From: JAUMBM01 sp964441755
Lineage (GTDB): Bacteria > Bacteroidota > Bacteroidia > Chitinophagales > Saprospiraceae
Direction of reading: 5' to 3'
DNA length: 64,000 nucleotides
Assembly: GCA_964441755.1 (NCBI GenBank)
Contig: CAYTVG010000012.1
Span: 66,496-130,495 of the forward strand
The notes beneath the pieces were generated by a model, which was not told the DNA's origin, ran no database searches, and was given only the letters and a program-made list of their open reading frames with translations. A program made the translations under genes and the position numbers. Below, in pieces: positions 25,187 to 34,042 of the stretch. Every line of letters starts with the position of its first letter. Position 1 is the stretch's first letter.

Positions 25187-25327
25187 GCTACTTATTTGGT
25201 AAACGCATTGCTGCCTTTACGACAAAGCGTAAAAAGACAGCATAACAGTCAGCTATGCTGTGTACCGGATGCAATTTTTTTGCCGCAGCTTAGCGCTTTC
25301 AAAGCTAGCAAGTGGTTGGTTTTTGCT

Positions 25328-25335
25328 TATATTTG
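25328..25335 (+). promoter_or_regulatory. -7 box for the TolB-like gene
   Basis: TATATTTG fits TAnnTTTG exactly, 20 bases before the ATG at 25356. It shares the intergenic region with the divergent minus-strand gene. Confidence 0.45.
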
Positions 25336-25355
25336 TTCACAAATAAAGACCTGAT

Positions 25356-26243
25356 ATGCGCCACATCACCTTTTTATGCCTGCTTTCTGCCCTGCTGTCG
25401 ACCAGCCTTCGGGCACAGCTACCGCCTTCAAACGTATACGTTTTCAACTGGAAACTGACGGCGGAAGGCAAGTTTGAACTTAGCCAGCCGCGCTACCTCA
25501 CAGCCTTTAATGCCAAAGGCTACAACAACCAGCCTTTTTTTGTAAGCAGCAGCGAGCTGTATATGGCTGTACAGCCTGCGGGACAGGGGCAGCCTGATTT
25601 GTATGCTTTTAACCTGGATCGCCGGGTGAAAACCAGGGTAACCCGCACGGAAGATGGGGAGTATTCGCCGCGGCTGATGCCCGACGGGCGCTACTTCAGT
25701 GCCGTACGGCAGGAGGCAATCGGCAAAGATACGTTTCTGCGCCTTTGGCAGTTTCCGCTCGATCGACTCACCGACGGACAGCCGGTGTTTAAAAACCTGC
25801 TGGGTATGGGATACTACTGCTGGCTCGACAGCCGGCAGGTAGCGTTGTTTAAGGTGGGTACACCCAATGAGTTGGTCATCGCACAACTGGGTAGCGAGAG
25901 CGAGCTAAAGATTGCAGAAAATATCGGTCGCTGCCTGCAGCGGATGCCCGACGGCAGCCTCGCTTTTGTGCAGCAGGAGCTGGCAGGCAATGTCGTGATG
26001 ACTTATCAACCGCGGCAGGCGGGTACGAGTCCGAAATTTTTGGTTGAGTGTATGGAAGGAAGTGAAGATTTTGCCGTACTGCCCGATGGAAGTCTCTTGT
26101 GCGGTCAGGGAGGCAAATTGTTCCGGTTCGACCCGGCAACAGATACAGGCTGGCAGGAAGTGGCAGACCTTCGCCCTTACCAAATACGCAATTTGTCGCG
26201 ACTGGCAGTTACCACCGATAAAATTGCGTTGGTAAGCGAATAA
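25356..26243 (+). CDS. Secreted TolB-like beta-propeller protein
   Basis: The 295-residue product has a signal peptide (1-20, ending LRAQ). The rest consists of repeats of about 45 residues resembling TolB/WD40-like PD40 blades: QPFFVSSSELYMAVQPAGQGQPDLYAFNLD, YSPRLMPDGRYFSAVRQ, CLQRMPDGSLAFVQQE and DFAVLPDGSLLCGQGGKLFRFD. Bacteroidota have many such periplasmic or exported proteins of unknown role. No enzymatic residues are recognisable. Confidence 0.75.
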   Translation: MRHITFLCLLSALLSTSLRAQLPPSNVYVFNWKLTAEGKFELSQPRYLTAFNAKGYNNQPFFVSSSELYMAVQPAGQGQPDLYAFNLDRRVKTRVTRTEDGEYSPRLMPDGRYFSAVRQEAIGKDTFLRLWQFPLDRLTDGQPVFKNLLGMGYYCWLDSRQVALFKVGTPNELVIAQLGSESELKIAENIGRCLQRMPDGSLAFVQQELAGNVVMTYQPRQAGTSPKFLVECMEGSEDFAVLPDGSLLCGQGGKLFRFDPATDTGWQEVADLRPYQIRNLSRLAVTTDKIALVSE

Positions 26244-26352
26244 GTATGCAATTTTTTGCTGTGGCAAAACGTTAATTTGGGGTGTAAGGGCAACAATGGG
26301 AAAATAGTGTGTTGCCGGCTTGCCGTACCATTGAATCGTAAAAAGTTTAATT

Positions 26353-27351
26353 ATGACTATCGCTCCGAAACAACCGAATACTTACGACCAAAAAGACAAC
26401 AAACAGCGCTTGCTCATCATTGCTGCTGTCGTGATTGGGGTGCTGTTATTGGTCAATGCAGGCCTGCTGTACAGTTATTTGCAAAAGGCAAAATTGAGCG
26501 AACAACTGGCCGAAGACAATGCTGAACTGAATGAAGTGAAAGCATCGCTGGAAAAAGAGTATGACCAGGCCATGACAGATCTGGAAGGTTTGCGTTCTGA
26601 TAACCAGGATCTTAATGACCTTATCAGTCGCCAACAGGCGGAATTGGGACAACAAAAGGCACGCATTGAGGAGCTGCTCCGCAATAAGGCAAATCTTGAT
26701 CAGGCCAGAGCAGAAGTTCGTCGGCTGGGGACATTGGTTGAGCAGTACCTGGCGGAAATCACCCAATTGAGAGAGCAAAACCAGCAGCTCGCCAGTCAGA
26801 ATGAACAGCTCACAGCGCAACAGCGCACCCTGCAGGAAGACTTATACAGGGAGCGGCAGTATAATTCTGAAATCACCAGCAACCGGGATTTGATTCTAAA
26901 TCAACGTGACGAACTTGCGAACGTACGCGATGCACAGGCAACGCTCATCAATGTATATGATGTCGAAGTAGTAGGACAGCTGCAACGAAGACCGGGCCGA
27001 AGAGCGGTGCTGAGACACAATGCCGATAACATCAATCAGATAGAGGTTTGCTTTAAAATGCGTACCAACGAACTCGCCAGCAGAGGTGAAGAGGAATTCT
27101 TGCTGCGAATCCTCAATCCGCAAGGGGAAACGCTGGCGGTGGATGACGCTGGTTCTGGCTATTTTACCAACCTCGCAACAGGCAGGCAGACCCGCTATAC
27201 CATGAAAAAATCTGCTACTTACAACCCGCTTTCGGCTAGCCCTGTTTGCATGACATGGACCTCAGCGCAGCCCTTTTCACAGGGCGACTACATGGTGGAG
27301 ATATATAACAAAGGTTTATTGGCCGGACAAGGCAGACTCAACCTGCGATAA
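26353..27351 (+). CDS. Membrane-anchored coiled-coil protein
   Basis: The 332-residue product has a single N-terminal transmembrane helix (about 19-41). A long coiled coil follows (about 45-195) rich in Gln, Glu, Leu and Arg (KLSEQLAEDNAELNEVKASLE, LVEQYLAEITQLREQNQQLA). The C-terminal globular domain of about 130 residues has RRPGRRAVLRHNADNINQIEVCFKM and SPVCMTWTSAQPFSQGDYMVEIYNKG. Topology suggests the coiled coil projects into the periplasm. Similar proteins occur across Bacteroidota without known function. DUF2452 gene follows 45 bases later. Confidence 0.7.
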   Translation: MTIAPKQPNTYDQKDNKQRLLIIAAVVIGVLLLVNAGLLYSYLQKAKLSEQLAEDNAELNEVKASLEKEYDQAMTDLEGLRSDNQDLNDLISRQQAELGQQKARIEELLRNKANLDQARAEVRRLGTLVEQYLAEITQLREQNQQLASQNEQLTAQQRTLQEDLYRERQYNSEITSNRDLILNQRDELANVRDAQATLINVYDVEVVGQLQRRPGRRAVLRHNADNINQIEVCFKMRTNELASRGEEEFLLRILNPQGETLAVDDAGSGYFTNLATGRQTRYTMKKSATYNPLSASPVCMTWTSAQPFSQGDYMVEIYNKGLLAGQGRLNLR

Positions 27352-27396
27352 TGAACCTAGCAGCTTTCGGCTTGTTACGCTAAAAAATTCACCACA

Positions 27397-27882
27397 GTGA
27401 ATACAGTAAACGATAACAGCTCGACGGAGCAGGATCCCCAGGATGAGCGCCCATTTGTCAATCCTATCGATGCCGATCTGATAGCACAAAATCCTCATCT
27501 GCTGCCTTATGCACATAGCCGGGGAGGAGCACAAATTACGCCGATTGACAAAGGCAAGGTCAAGGGGCGTGCTATGTCGGCTATGTATGAGCAGACAGAT
27601 TTGGATCTGGCGCAGATTAAAGAACAGATAGAACTGTTGGCGCGCCAGGCAAAAGCTATCCAGGATCGTGTTACCATCTCTGAAGAAATCTATGCAGCTG
27701 AAATGAACTTCGAACCATTTATTGGGAAGACGTATCATCTGTATCGACGCAGCAGCGGTAAACCCGTACTTTCGCTTGTAAGTCCTGAAGAATGGGGCGG
27801 TAACCCCCCCTTCGCATTCGTCGCTACTATCAGGCTTATGGCAGATCATACCTGGGATGTGCTCAGAAAAGCAGAAGAATAA
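27397..27882 (+). CDS. DUF2452 family protein
   Basis: The start is GTG. The 161-residue soluble product begins with an acidic N-terminus, then FVNPIDADLIAQNPHLLPYAHSRGGAQITPIDKGKVKGRAM, a helical heptad region (YEQTDLDLAQIKEQIELLARQAKAIQDRVTISEEIYAAEMNF) and a C-terminal beta-rich part (EPFIGKTYHLYRR, LSLVSPEEWG, FVATIRLMADHTWDVL). This matches DUF2452, of unknown function, found in Bacteroidota and some Proteobacteria. Confidence 0.8.
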   Translation: MNTVNDNSSTEQDPQDERPFVNPIDADLIAQNPHLLPYAHSRGGAQITPIDKGKVKGRAMSAMYEQTDLDLAQIKEQIELLARQAKAIQDRVTISEEIYAAEMNFEPFIGKTYHLYRRSSGKPVLSLVSPEEWGGNPPFAFVATIRLMADHTWDVLRKAEE

Positions 27883-28064
27883 ACCCAACCAGGTTGATGA
27901 TCAGGTAGCTGACAGATAATTTTGCGGTAGCTGCATATTAATCTTGTCGAAATATTGAGATTATAAATCTGGTAATTAGGTTTTTGTGTATAATAAAAAT
28001 AATTTATGAATTTCCTTGTTTGCAAAAAAGGCAACATAAGGTTTTTTATACGAACAAAGATACA

Positions 28065-28072
28065 TATCTTTG
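28065..28072 (+). promoter_or_regulatory. -7 box of the SRP RNA gene
   Basis: TATCTTTG, an exact TAnnTTTG match, ends five bases before the first base of the predicted RNA, the correct distance for a -7 element. Confidence 0.65.
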
Positions 28073-28077
28073 CAGTC

Positions 28078-28167
28078 GGTGAGCAGCATTCGGCAGCTCC
28101 CTCTGAACTCCCCCAGGGTGGAAACACAGCAAGGGTAGGAGGTTGAGCGCTGGTTTGTTGTCTCACC
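28078..28167 (+). ncRNA. ffs: Signal recognition particle RNA, bacterial small (4.5S) type
   Basis: About 90 bases fold into one long hairpin: GGTGAG (28078-28083) pairs with CTCACC (28162-28167). The apical part contains CCAGGGTGGAAACACAGCAAGG, here given as its key pieces: CAGG then GGAA tetraloop then CAGCA, the conserved Ffh-binding asymmetric loop and GNRA-type tetraloop of SRP RNA. The RNA binds Ffh to deliver nascent membrane proteins to SecYEG. A perfect -7 box precedes it. The exact 3' end is estimated from the closing stem. Confidence 0.85.
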
Positions 28168-28212
28168 TTCGTTATTTGTCACAACTGAGCCTGTTTGTAC
28201 GGCTGAATCCGC

Positions 28213-28872
28213 ATGAAATTTTTCATTGATACTGCTAATCTTTCCCATATTGCCGAAGCCAATTCGCTGGGCATATTGGACGGAGTTACTACTAACCCTT
28301 CGCTAATGGCTAAGGAGGGTATCTCGGGCGATGATGGTGTAATTGATCATTATCGCGCCATAGCTGCTATGGTGGAAGGAGATGTGAGTGCGGAAGTTAT
28401 CAGTACTGATTTTGACGGCATGATATTTGAGGCCAAGCGGCTTGCGTCACTGGCGGACAATATAGTGGTAAAAATTCCGATGACTAAAGATGGTGTCAAA
28501 GCTATGGCTTGGTGCACCAGTCAGGGTATACGAACCAATTGTACGTTGGTTTTCAGTAGTGCACAGGCTATGCTGGCCGCAAAGGCGGGAGCAACCTATG
28601 TATCACCTTTCATTGGCAGGGTAGATGATATCAACTGGGATGGTATTGGTCTGATTCGCCAGATTGCAGAGATTTATGCAGTCCAGGGGTATGAGACAGA
28701 GATTCTGGCTGCATCTATTCGCAATTCCAAGCACATCGTCGATGCCGCATTGGCAGGCGCCGATGTCGTTACCTGTCCGTTGTCCAGTATTATGGGCATG
28801 TTTAAGCACCCGCTGACAGATTCGGGGCTTGAGCAGTTTCTGGCAGATTACCGAAAGGTCAATAATTTGTAG
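28213..28872 (+). CDS. tal: Transaldolase (short TalC/Fsa-like type)
   Basis: The enzyme moves a dihydroxyacetone unit between sugar phosphates in the non-oxidative pentose phosphate pathway. The 219-residue length is that of the decameric short transaldolase subfamily. Landmarks: FFIDTANLSHI, GVTTNPSLMAKEG, EVISTDF, VVKIPMTKDG with Schiff-base Lys87, NCTLVFSSAQAMLAAKAGATYVSPFIGRVDD, ILAASIRNS and ADVVTCPLSSIMGMFKHPLTDSG. Whether it prefers transaldolase or fructose-6-phosphate aldolase chemistry is not settled by sequence alone, but context in other Bacteroidota favours transaldolase. Confidence 0.94.
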   Translation: MKFFIDTANLSHIAEANSLGILDGVTTNPSLMAKEGISGDDGVIDHYRAIAAMVEGDVSAEVISTDFDGMIFEAKRLASLADNIVVKIPMTKDGVKAMAWCTSQGIRTNCTLVFSSAQAMLAAKAGATYVSPFIGRVDDINWDGIGLIRQIAEIYAVQGYETEILAASIRNSKHIVDAALAGADVVTCPLSSIMGMFKHPLTDSGLEQFLADYRKVNNL

Positions 28873-28897
28873 AGGCTATCTTTATACATACCATTTG

Positions 28898-28930
28898 AAA
28901 AGGGGCGCCACTTGTGGTCGCCCCTTTTTT
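28898..28930 (+). terminator. Intrinsic terminator of tal
   Basis: AAAAGGGGCG and CGCCCCTTTT flank an inner CCAC-tt-GTGG stem, followed by a T run. Classic rho-independent form. Confidence 0.85.
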
Positions 28931-28991
28931 TATTTATTGTTGCTTTGGGCAGGTACTCAAAAATTATGCAGCAGGCAGGCTAAAAGTAGAT

Positions 28992-28999
28992 TACCTTTG
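28992..28999 (+). promoter_or_regulatory. -7 box for kbl
   Basis: TACCTTTG matches TAnnTTTG exactly, 80 bases before the kbl ATG. No clear -33 element. Confidence 0.4.
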
Positions 29000-29079
29000 T
29001 GGCGTTGCTGCAGCTGGCGGGCAATATGCCGGCTTGCGGATGTCACTTCTAACCAAATATGAGCTAAAACGAATCGGTC

Positions 29080-30270
29080 ATGTTTTCAAATGTCGAAGCG
29101 TCCATTGTACAGGAACTGGACGAGATCAAGGAGGCGGGCTTGTATAAAAAAGAACGCATCATCATTAGTCCGCAAGGAGCCCATATCAAAACGCAGGACG
29201 GCAGGTCTGCAATTAATTTTTGTGCAAATAATTATTTGGGACTTTCTTCCCATCCGGAGGTGATCCGGGCGGGCAAAGAAGCCATTGATACACATGGCTT
29301 TGGGCTTTCGTCGGTTAGGTTTATCTGTGGTACGCAGGATTTGCATAAGGAACTGGAACAGAAGACTGCAGCTTTTTTAGGTATGGAAGATGCTATTCTG
29401 TATGCGGCTGCTTTTGATGCCAACGGGGGGCTTTTCGAACCTTTGATGGGGGCAGAAGATGCTATTATTTCGGATGAACTCAACCACGCATCCATTATCG
29501 ACGGGATACGTCTCAGCAAGGCGCAGCGGTTTAGGTATCGGCACAATGATATGGCGGATCTGGAGCAACAGTTGAAAGATGCGCGCACAGCCCGGCGTAA
29601 GCTCATTGTTACGGACGGTGTCTTCTCTATGGATGGTACGATTGCCCGTCTTGATGCCATTTGTGATCTGGCGGATAAGTATGAAGCAATGGTCATGATT
29701 GATGAGTGCCATGCGACTGGTTTTTTAGGCAAAACAGGCCGGGGCACACATGAATACCGGCAGGTCATGGGGCGGGTGGATATCATCACGGGTACCTATG
29801 GTAAGGCTTTGGGCGGTGCTTCGGGTGGATTCACGGCTGCACGCGCCCCGATTGTTGAGTTGCTGCGGCAGCGCTCACGTCCTTACCTTTTTTCCAATAC
29901 GCTTGCGCCTTCTATTGCAGGGGCTTCCATCCGGGTACTTGATCTACTGAGCGAGTCGACTGCATTGCGTGACAAGCTTGAGCGCAATACCTTGTTTTTC
30001 CGGGAGCAAATGACAGCTGCGGGTTTTGATATCCTGCCCGGAGAGCATCCGATTGTACCTATCATGTTGTATGATGCCCGGCTGAGCCAGACTTTTGCCC
30101 AGGAGCTGCTCAATGAGGGCATTTATGTTATTGGCTTCTTTTACCCGGTGGTGCCCAAAGGGAAGGCACGCATACGGGTACAGATTTCCGCAGCACATGA
30201 ACAGTCAGATCTTGAGCAGGCAATTGCTGCTTTCACCAAGGTAGGCAAAGCGCTGGGGGTAATAAAGTAG
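29080..30270 (+). CDS. kbl: Glycine C-acetyltransferase (2-amino-3-ketobutyrate CoA ligase)
   Basis: Kbl splits 2-amino-3-ketobutyrate with CoA to glycine and acetyl-CoA in threonine degradation. The 396-residue product is an alpha-oxoamine synthase: NFCANNYLGLSSHPEV, HGFGLSSVRFICGTQDLHKELE, DELNHASIIDGIRLSKA, VTDGVFSMDG, MIDECHATGFLGKTGRG, and TYGKALGGASGG with PLP Lys242, then SNTLAPSIAG. The SVRFICGT segment distinguishes Kbl from serine palmitoyltransferase and BioF. No threonine dehydrogenase gene is adjacent within the window. Confidence 0.95.
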   Translation: MFSNVEASIVQELDEIKEAGLYKKERIIISPQGAHIKTQDGRSAINFCANNYLGLSSHPEVIRAGKEAIDTHGFGLSSVRFICGTQDLHKELEQKTAAFLGMEDAILYAAAFDANGGLFEPLMGAEDAIISDELNHASIIDGIRLSKAQRFRYRHNDMADLEQQLKDARTARRKLIVTDGVFSMDGTIARLDAICDLADKYEAMVMIDECHATGFLGKTGRGTHEYRQVMGRVDIITGTYGKALGGASGGFTAARAPIVELLRQRSRPYLFSNTLAPSIAGASIRVLDLLSESTALRDKLERNTLFFREQMTAAGFDILPGEHPIVPIMLYDARLSQTFAQELLNEGIYVIGFFYPVVPKGKARIRVQISAAHEQSDLEQAIAAFTKVGKALGVIK

Positions 30271-30304
30271 GCGATAAGTAAGGATGCGGCAGCTTTGCTG
30301 CTGC

Positions 30305-30352
30305 AAAAGTCAGCCGTTTGATTTGCTATAAAAAATCAAACGGCTGACTTTT
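30305..30352 (+). terminator. 20-bp hairpin after kbl
   Basis: A perfect 20-bp inverted repeat (30305-30324 with 30333-30352, 8-base loop) is followed by a pyrimidine-rich stretch with seven Ts around 30359-30365. The remaining 220 bases before secDF hold only the promoter box below. Confidence 0.8.
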
Positions 30353-30454
30353 ACCTCCTTTTTTTCAGGGGGGGCATATGCCTCTTAAAAAACAGGAGGC
30401 AACTACTTCAAAATACTTTTTTCAAAGCAAATAGTTCTAATTGGCGAAAAGCCG

Positions 30455-30462
30455 TATATTTG
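30455..30462 (+). promoter_or_regulatory. -7 box for secDF
   Basis: TATATTTG matches TAnnTTTG exactly and lies 113 bases upstream of the ATG, implying a leader of about 105 bases with no obvious structure or ORF. Confidence 0.5.
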
Positions 30463-30574
30463 CGCAGTTTTTTTCGGCAAGAAAATTGGAGGCCTTGACC
30501 GAAAAAAGGTTATGTATTACAATTTATTAAACTTTTACTAACCTTCTACAGAGGAGAGTCTAAATTCACAAGTT

Positions 30575-33500
30575 ATGCAAGGAAAGGGAATTGTTAAATT
30601 TTTCCTTGTGGTTATGGCGCTGGTTACGCTTTTGCAGTACATCTTTATTTTGCCTACACGCAAAGTAGAAAAAGCTGCAGAAGCCTATGCCACTAAAGCG
30701 TCGGCGACCATTCAGGATCCTGTGCAGCAGAAAGCTGTAATGAAGCAGGCAAAAGCTGCTTTTTTGGATTCTATGTCTACCGAGACGATTTTCAGCATCC
30801 CCTTGCTGAAATCTTACACGTACCAAGAGCTCAAAGCGCAGCAGCTTGCCCTGGGTCTCGACCTTAAGGGTGGTATGAGCATTGTATTGCAAGTAGACCT
30901 CAAGGAGTTTATTCGGGCGATGGCGCAGAATGCCAAAGATCCGACATTTGTAGAAGCGTTAGACAAAGCCTCCCAAGCACAAGAACAAACGCAACAGGAT
31001 TTCGTAACCTTGTTTGCCGATGCGTGGCGGGCTTCAGCCAATGGTCAGCGATTGGCGCCTATATTCCAGCGGAATCCGTCTTTGCGCGATGAAATCAACT
31101 ACAATTCTTCGGACGGGGAGGTAATTCGTGTGCTGCGTGCCAAGTCTGATGAGACCGTCAACCAGACATTTGAGCTGCTCAAGCAGCGTATCGACAAATT
31201 GGGTGTCGTTCAGCCCAATGTGAGTCTCGATGCTGAGCGGGATTTGATAACGGTAGAACTTCCCGGCATCGACAACCCCGAGCGTGCCCGCAGTTACCTG
31301 CAGGCTGCTGCCAACCTCGAGTTCTTTGAGACCTACCGCATTTCTGATGCGGGTGTTCTTCAGGCATTCAATGAGGCAGACATGAAGCTGGCTGCGCTGA
31401 ACGGGGCTGTCGAAAAGTCGCTCATCCGTGTAGATACGATCTTCGCCAAGGATTCACTGGGCAATGAAGATCGCAGCAATATCGTTTCTCTTGATAGTGT
31501 CTATCAGGAAGCCGGTGGTCCGCTTCTTGGCGTCAATGGTTTGGCTATCAATGCCCAGGGGCTGATGGGCCCTGCTGTAATGGGAACGGCCAACCGCAAC
31601 CAGATGGCTGCTATTTCTGCTATGCTGGAAAATCCCGAGGTAGCGCCGCTGTTTCCTTCAGATCTGGCCTTCCGCTGGAGCCGCAATCCTGTGATGGATC
31701 GTTCCAATAGCGAGGCTGGTACGCTCACAGATCAGTATGAACTGTATGCAATCAAAGCGGGTCGTGATGGTGAAGCTGCGCTGACGGGTGAGTTCGTCAC
31801 AACAGCCAGTGCGCAACCTGATCCGACTACCAACCAGATTGCGGTATCCCTGCAGATGGACAACGAGGGTGCAAAAATCTGGAGCCGTATGACGACTGCT
31901 GCTGCACAAGGGGGCAACCGCGAAATTGCTATCCTGCTTGATGATCTGGTGGTATCTGCGCCTCGTGTAAACGAGCCCATCACTGGTGGAAGCAGCCAGA
32001 TTACGGGTGGCTTCGATATTCAGGAGGCAACTGACCTGGCCAACATTCTGCAGATTGGCCGCCTGCCTGTGCGTACCGAAATCATTCAGGAGTCATTGGT
32101 AGGACCTTCTTTGGGACAGGAGAACATTGATCGTTCAATGACTGCCCTGATAATTGGTTTCCTCATCGTGATGGTATTCATGGTACTGTACTACTCAAGC
32201 GCAGGCTTCTTCTCTGTTCTTGCGTTGCTGCTCAACCTGGTCTTCATTTTTGCGGCACTGGCAAGCTATGGAACTGTACTCACACTGCCGGGCATAGCAG
32301 GTATCGTACTTACCATCGGTATGGCGGTTGATGCTAACGTGATTATCTTTGAGCGCGTACGGGAAGAGATACGCGACGGCAAATCGCTGATTATGTCCAT
32401 AGCGGATGGTTTCAAGAATTCATATTCTGCCATCATTGATGCCAATGTAACGACCATACTCACTGCTATGGTACTGGCCTATTTTGGTCTGGGACCGATT
32501 AAGGGTTTTGCTGTGGTGTTGATTATTGGTGTGCTTTCTTCGTTGTTTACAGCTGTACTGGTGAGCCGCGTAGCGATCGAGTGGTGGACAGGCAGAGGTA
32601 AGACGATTAAGTTGGGCAATGCCACTACCATGAACGGACTTACGGGCATTAGCTTTGACTGGCTTGGGTCACGCAAAAAGGCGTATGTTTTATCCGGGGT
32701 ATTGATCACGGCGGGTATTGTATCCATGGTTGTCAGAGGTTTTGACCTGGGTGTCGATTTCAAAGGCGGTTATAGCTATAACGTTACTTTCGACAGCAGT
32801 GTCAAAATTTCTGCAGACAAGCTTAGGAACAGCCTGAAGGAGACTTTTGGTGGTCAGACGCCTGTAGTAAAGTCTGTGGATACAGAGAATACCTTTAATA
32901 TCGTAACCAGTTACCTGATTAGTGCACAGGAAGAGGGCGGGGTTCTGCCTGAAGACAGAGTCATGGAGGCGCTGTACAACGGTGTTAAGGGCTTGTCGGA
33001 GCAGAACTTGAGTATTGAAGCTTTCAAGGCTACGGATAGTGACGGAACGCATGTAACCAGCTTTAGTAAGGTTGGTCCTACCATTGCAGACGATATTATG
33101 CGCAGTGCTTTGTTTGCTGGCTTGTTTGCTTTGCTAATGATTTTCCTTTACTTGTTCCTGCGCTTTAGCCGCTGGGAGTACTCGCTGGGAGCTGTAGGTG
33201 CTTTGTTCCACGATACATTGGTAACTTTGTCTATCTTCTCACTGGGGCATGGTTTCCTTCCTTTCAGTATGGAGATTGATCAGGCATTTATTGCGGCCAT
33301 TCTTACTGTGATTGGTTACTCGATTAACGATACGGTGGTTGTTTTCGACCGTATTCGCGAGTTCCTCCACAATTACTCCAAGAGTGAGCCGAAGCAGGTA
33401 ATCAACAACTCGATCAATACAACGCTGAGCCGTACATTGCTTACATCGCTTACTACGCTGTTTGTGGTGTTTGTACTCTTCTTCTTTGGGGGAGCGAGCA

Positions 33501-33682
33501 TTAAAGGTTTTGCTTTCGCGCTGTTGGTAGGTATCACTGTAGGTACATATTCTTCGGTTTTTGTAGCTGCGCCTTTGATGTATGATTTTTCTAAGAAGCG
33601 TGGTTTTTCTGCCAAGAAGGATACAACTGCTGCCGGTGACGAGCTGCGCAAGCCTTTCTCCAAGGCGGCGCACAAGGCTTAA
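30575..33682 (+). CDS. secDF: Protein translocase subunit SecDF (fusion)
   Basis: SecDF uses the proton gradient to pull exported proteins through SecYEG. At 1035 residues this is the SecD-SecF fusion seen in Bacteroidota. The SecD half has one N-terminal helix, the D1 motif GLDLKGGMS (about 94-102), the large P1 periplasmic domain including VELPGIDNPERARSYLQAAANLEFF and GGNREIAILLDDLVVSAPRVNEPI, then TM helices with GMAVDANVIIFERVREE. The SecF half has GVDFKGGYSYNVTF, VGPTIADDIMRSALFAGLFAL and IGYSINDTVVVFDRIRE. ATG start gives a clean first helix. Confidence 0.97.
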   Translation: MQGKGIVKFFLVVMALVTLLQYIFILPTRKVEKAAEAYATKASATIQDPVQQKAVMKQAKAAFLDSMSTETIFSIPLLKSYTYQELKAQQLALGLDLKGGMSIVLQVDLKEFIRAMAQNAKDPTFVEALDKASQAQEQTQQDFVTLFADAWRASANGQRLAPIFQRNPSLRDEINYNSSDGEVIRVLRAKSDETVNQTFELLKQRIDKLGVVQPNVSLDAERDLITVELPGIDNPERARSYLQAAANLEFFETYRISDAGVLQAFNEADMKLAALNGAVEKSLIRVDTIFAKDSLGNEDRSNIVSLDSVYQEAGGPLLGVNGLAINAQGLMGPAVMGTANRNQMAAISAMLENPEVAPLFPSDLAFRWSRNPVMDRSNSEAGTLTDQYELYAIKAGRDGEAALTGEFVTTASAQPDPTTNQIAVSLQMDNEGAKIWSRMTTAAAQGGNREIAILLDDLVVSAPRVNEPITGGSSQITGGFDIQEATDLANILQIGRLPVRTEIIQESLVGPSLGQENIDRSMTALIIGFLIVMVFMVLYYSSAGFFSVLALLLNLVFIFAALASYGTVLTLPGIAGIVLTIGMAVDANVIIFERVREEIRDGKSLIMSIADGFKNSYSAIIDANVTTILTAMVLAYFGLGPIKGFAVVLIIGVLSSLFTAVLVSRVAIEWWTGRGKTIKLGNATTMNGLTGISFDWLGSRKKAYVLSGVLITAGIVSMVVRGFDLGVDFKGGYSYNVTFDSSVKISADKLRNSLKETFGGQTPVVKSVDTENTFNIVTSYLISAQEEGGVLPEDRVMEALYNGVKGLSEQNLSIEAFKATDSDGTHVTSFSKVGPTIADDIMRSALFAGLFALLMIFLYLFLRFSRWEYSLGAVGALFHDTLVTLSIFSLGHGFLPFSMEIDQAFIAAILTVIGYSINDTVVVFDRIREFLHNYSKSEPKQVINNSINTTLSRTLLTSLTTLFVVFVLFFFGGASIKGFAFALLVGITVGTYSSVFVAAPLMYDFSKKRGFSAKKDTTAAGDELRKPFSKAAHKA

Positions 33683-33796
33683 TGTCGGGAGTTTAGTTAT
33701 ATGTCTTATGTGTGCTGTAAACTGCTGCTCATTCAGCTTCCTCAAGCTTTCAGTTAAGAGGAATAAGCTAACCGGGTAGCGTGAAACGCAGCAGCA

Positions 33797-33837
33797 ACAT
33801 GCCTGTCAGACAGTGTTCTGGCAGGCGTGTTTGTTTT
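33797..33837 (+). terminator. Terminator of secDF
   Basis: ACATGCCTGTCAGA pairs with TCTGGCAGGCGTGT (two G-U pairs) around loop CAGTGT, followed by TTGTTTT. The rest of the 360-base gap (33683-34042) shows no further gene. Confidence 0.75.
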
Positions 33838-34042
33838 ATACGCAATGTATAGTAACTTCACAGTCGAAATTAAACAGCTTGCCTTAACAGTCTTCTCTGT
33901 TGTAGTGGGAAAATAGCAGATTGAGGCAGCAATTATTTCGTAGTGTTCAAAACAATAAGTACCGACGCTGAGCATGCTGTTGGTTGCAAAAACAAGTGTA
34001 AGTACACTGTGTATTACTCAATACAATCAAAAAACAGTCGCT

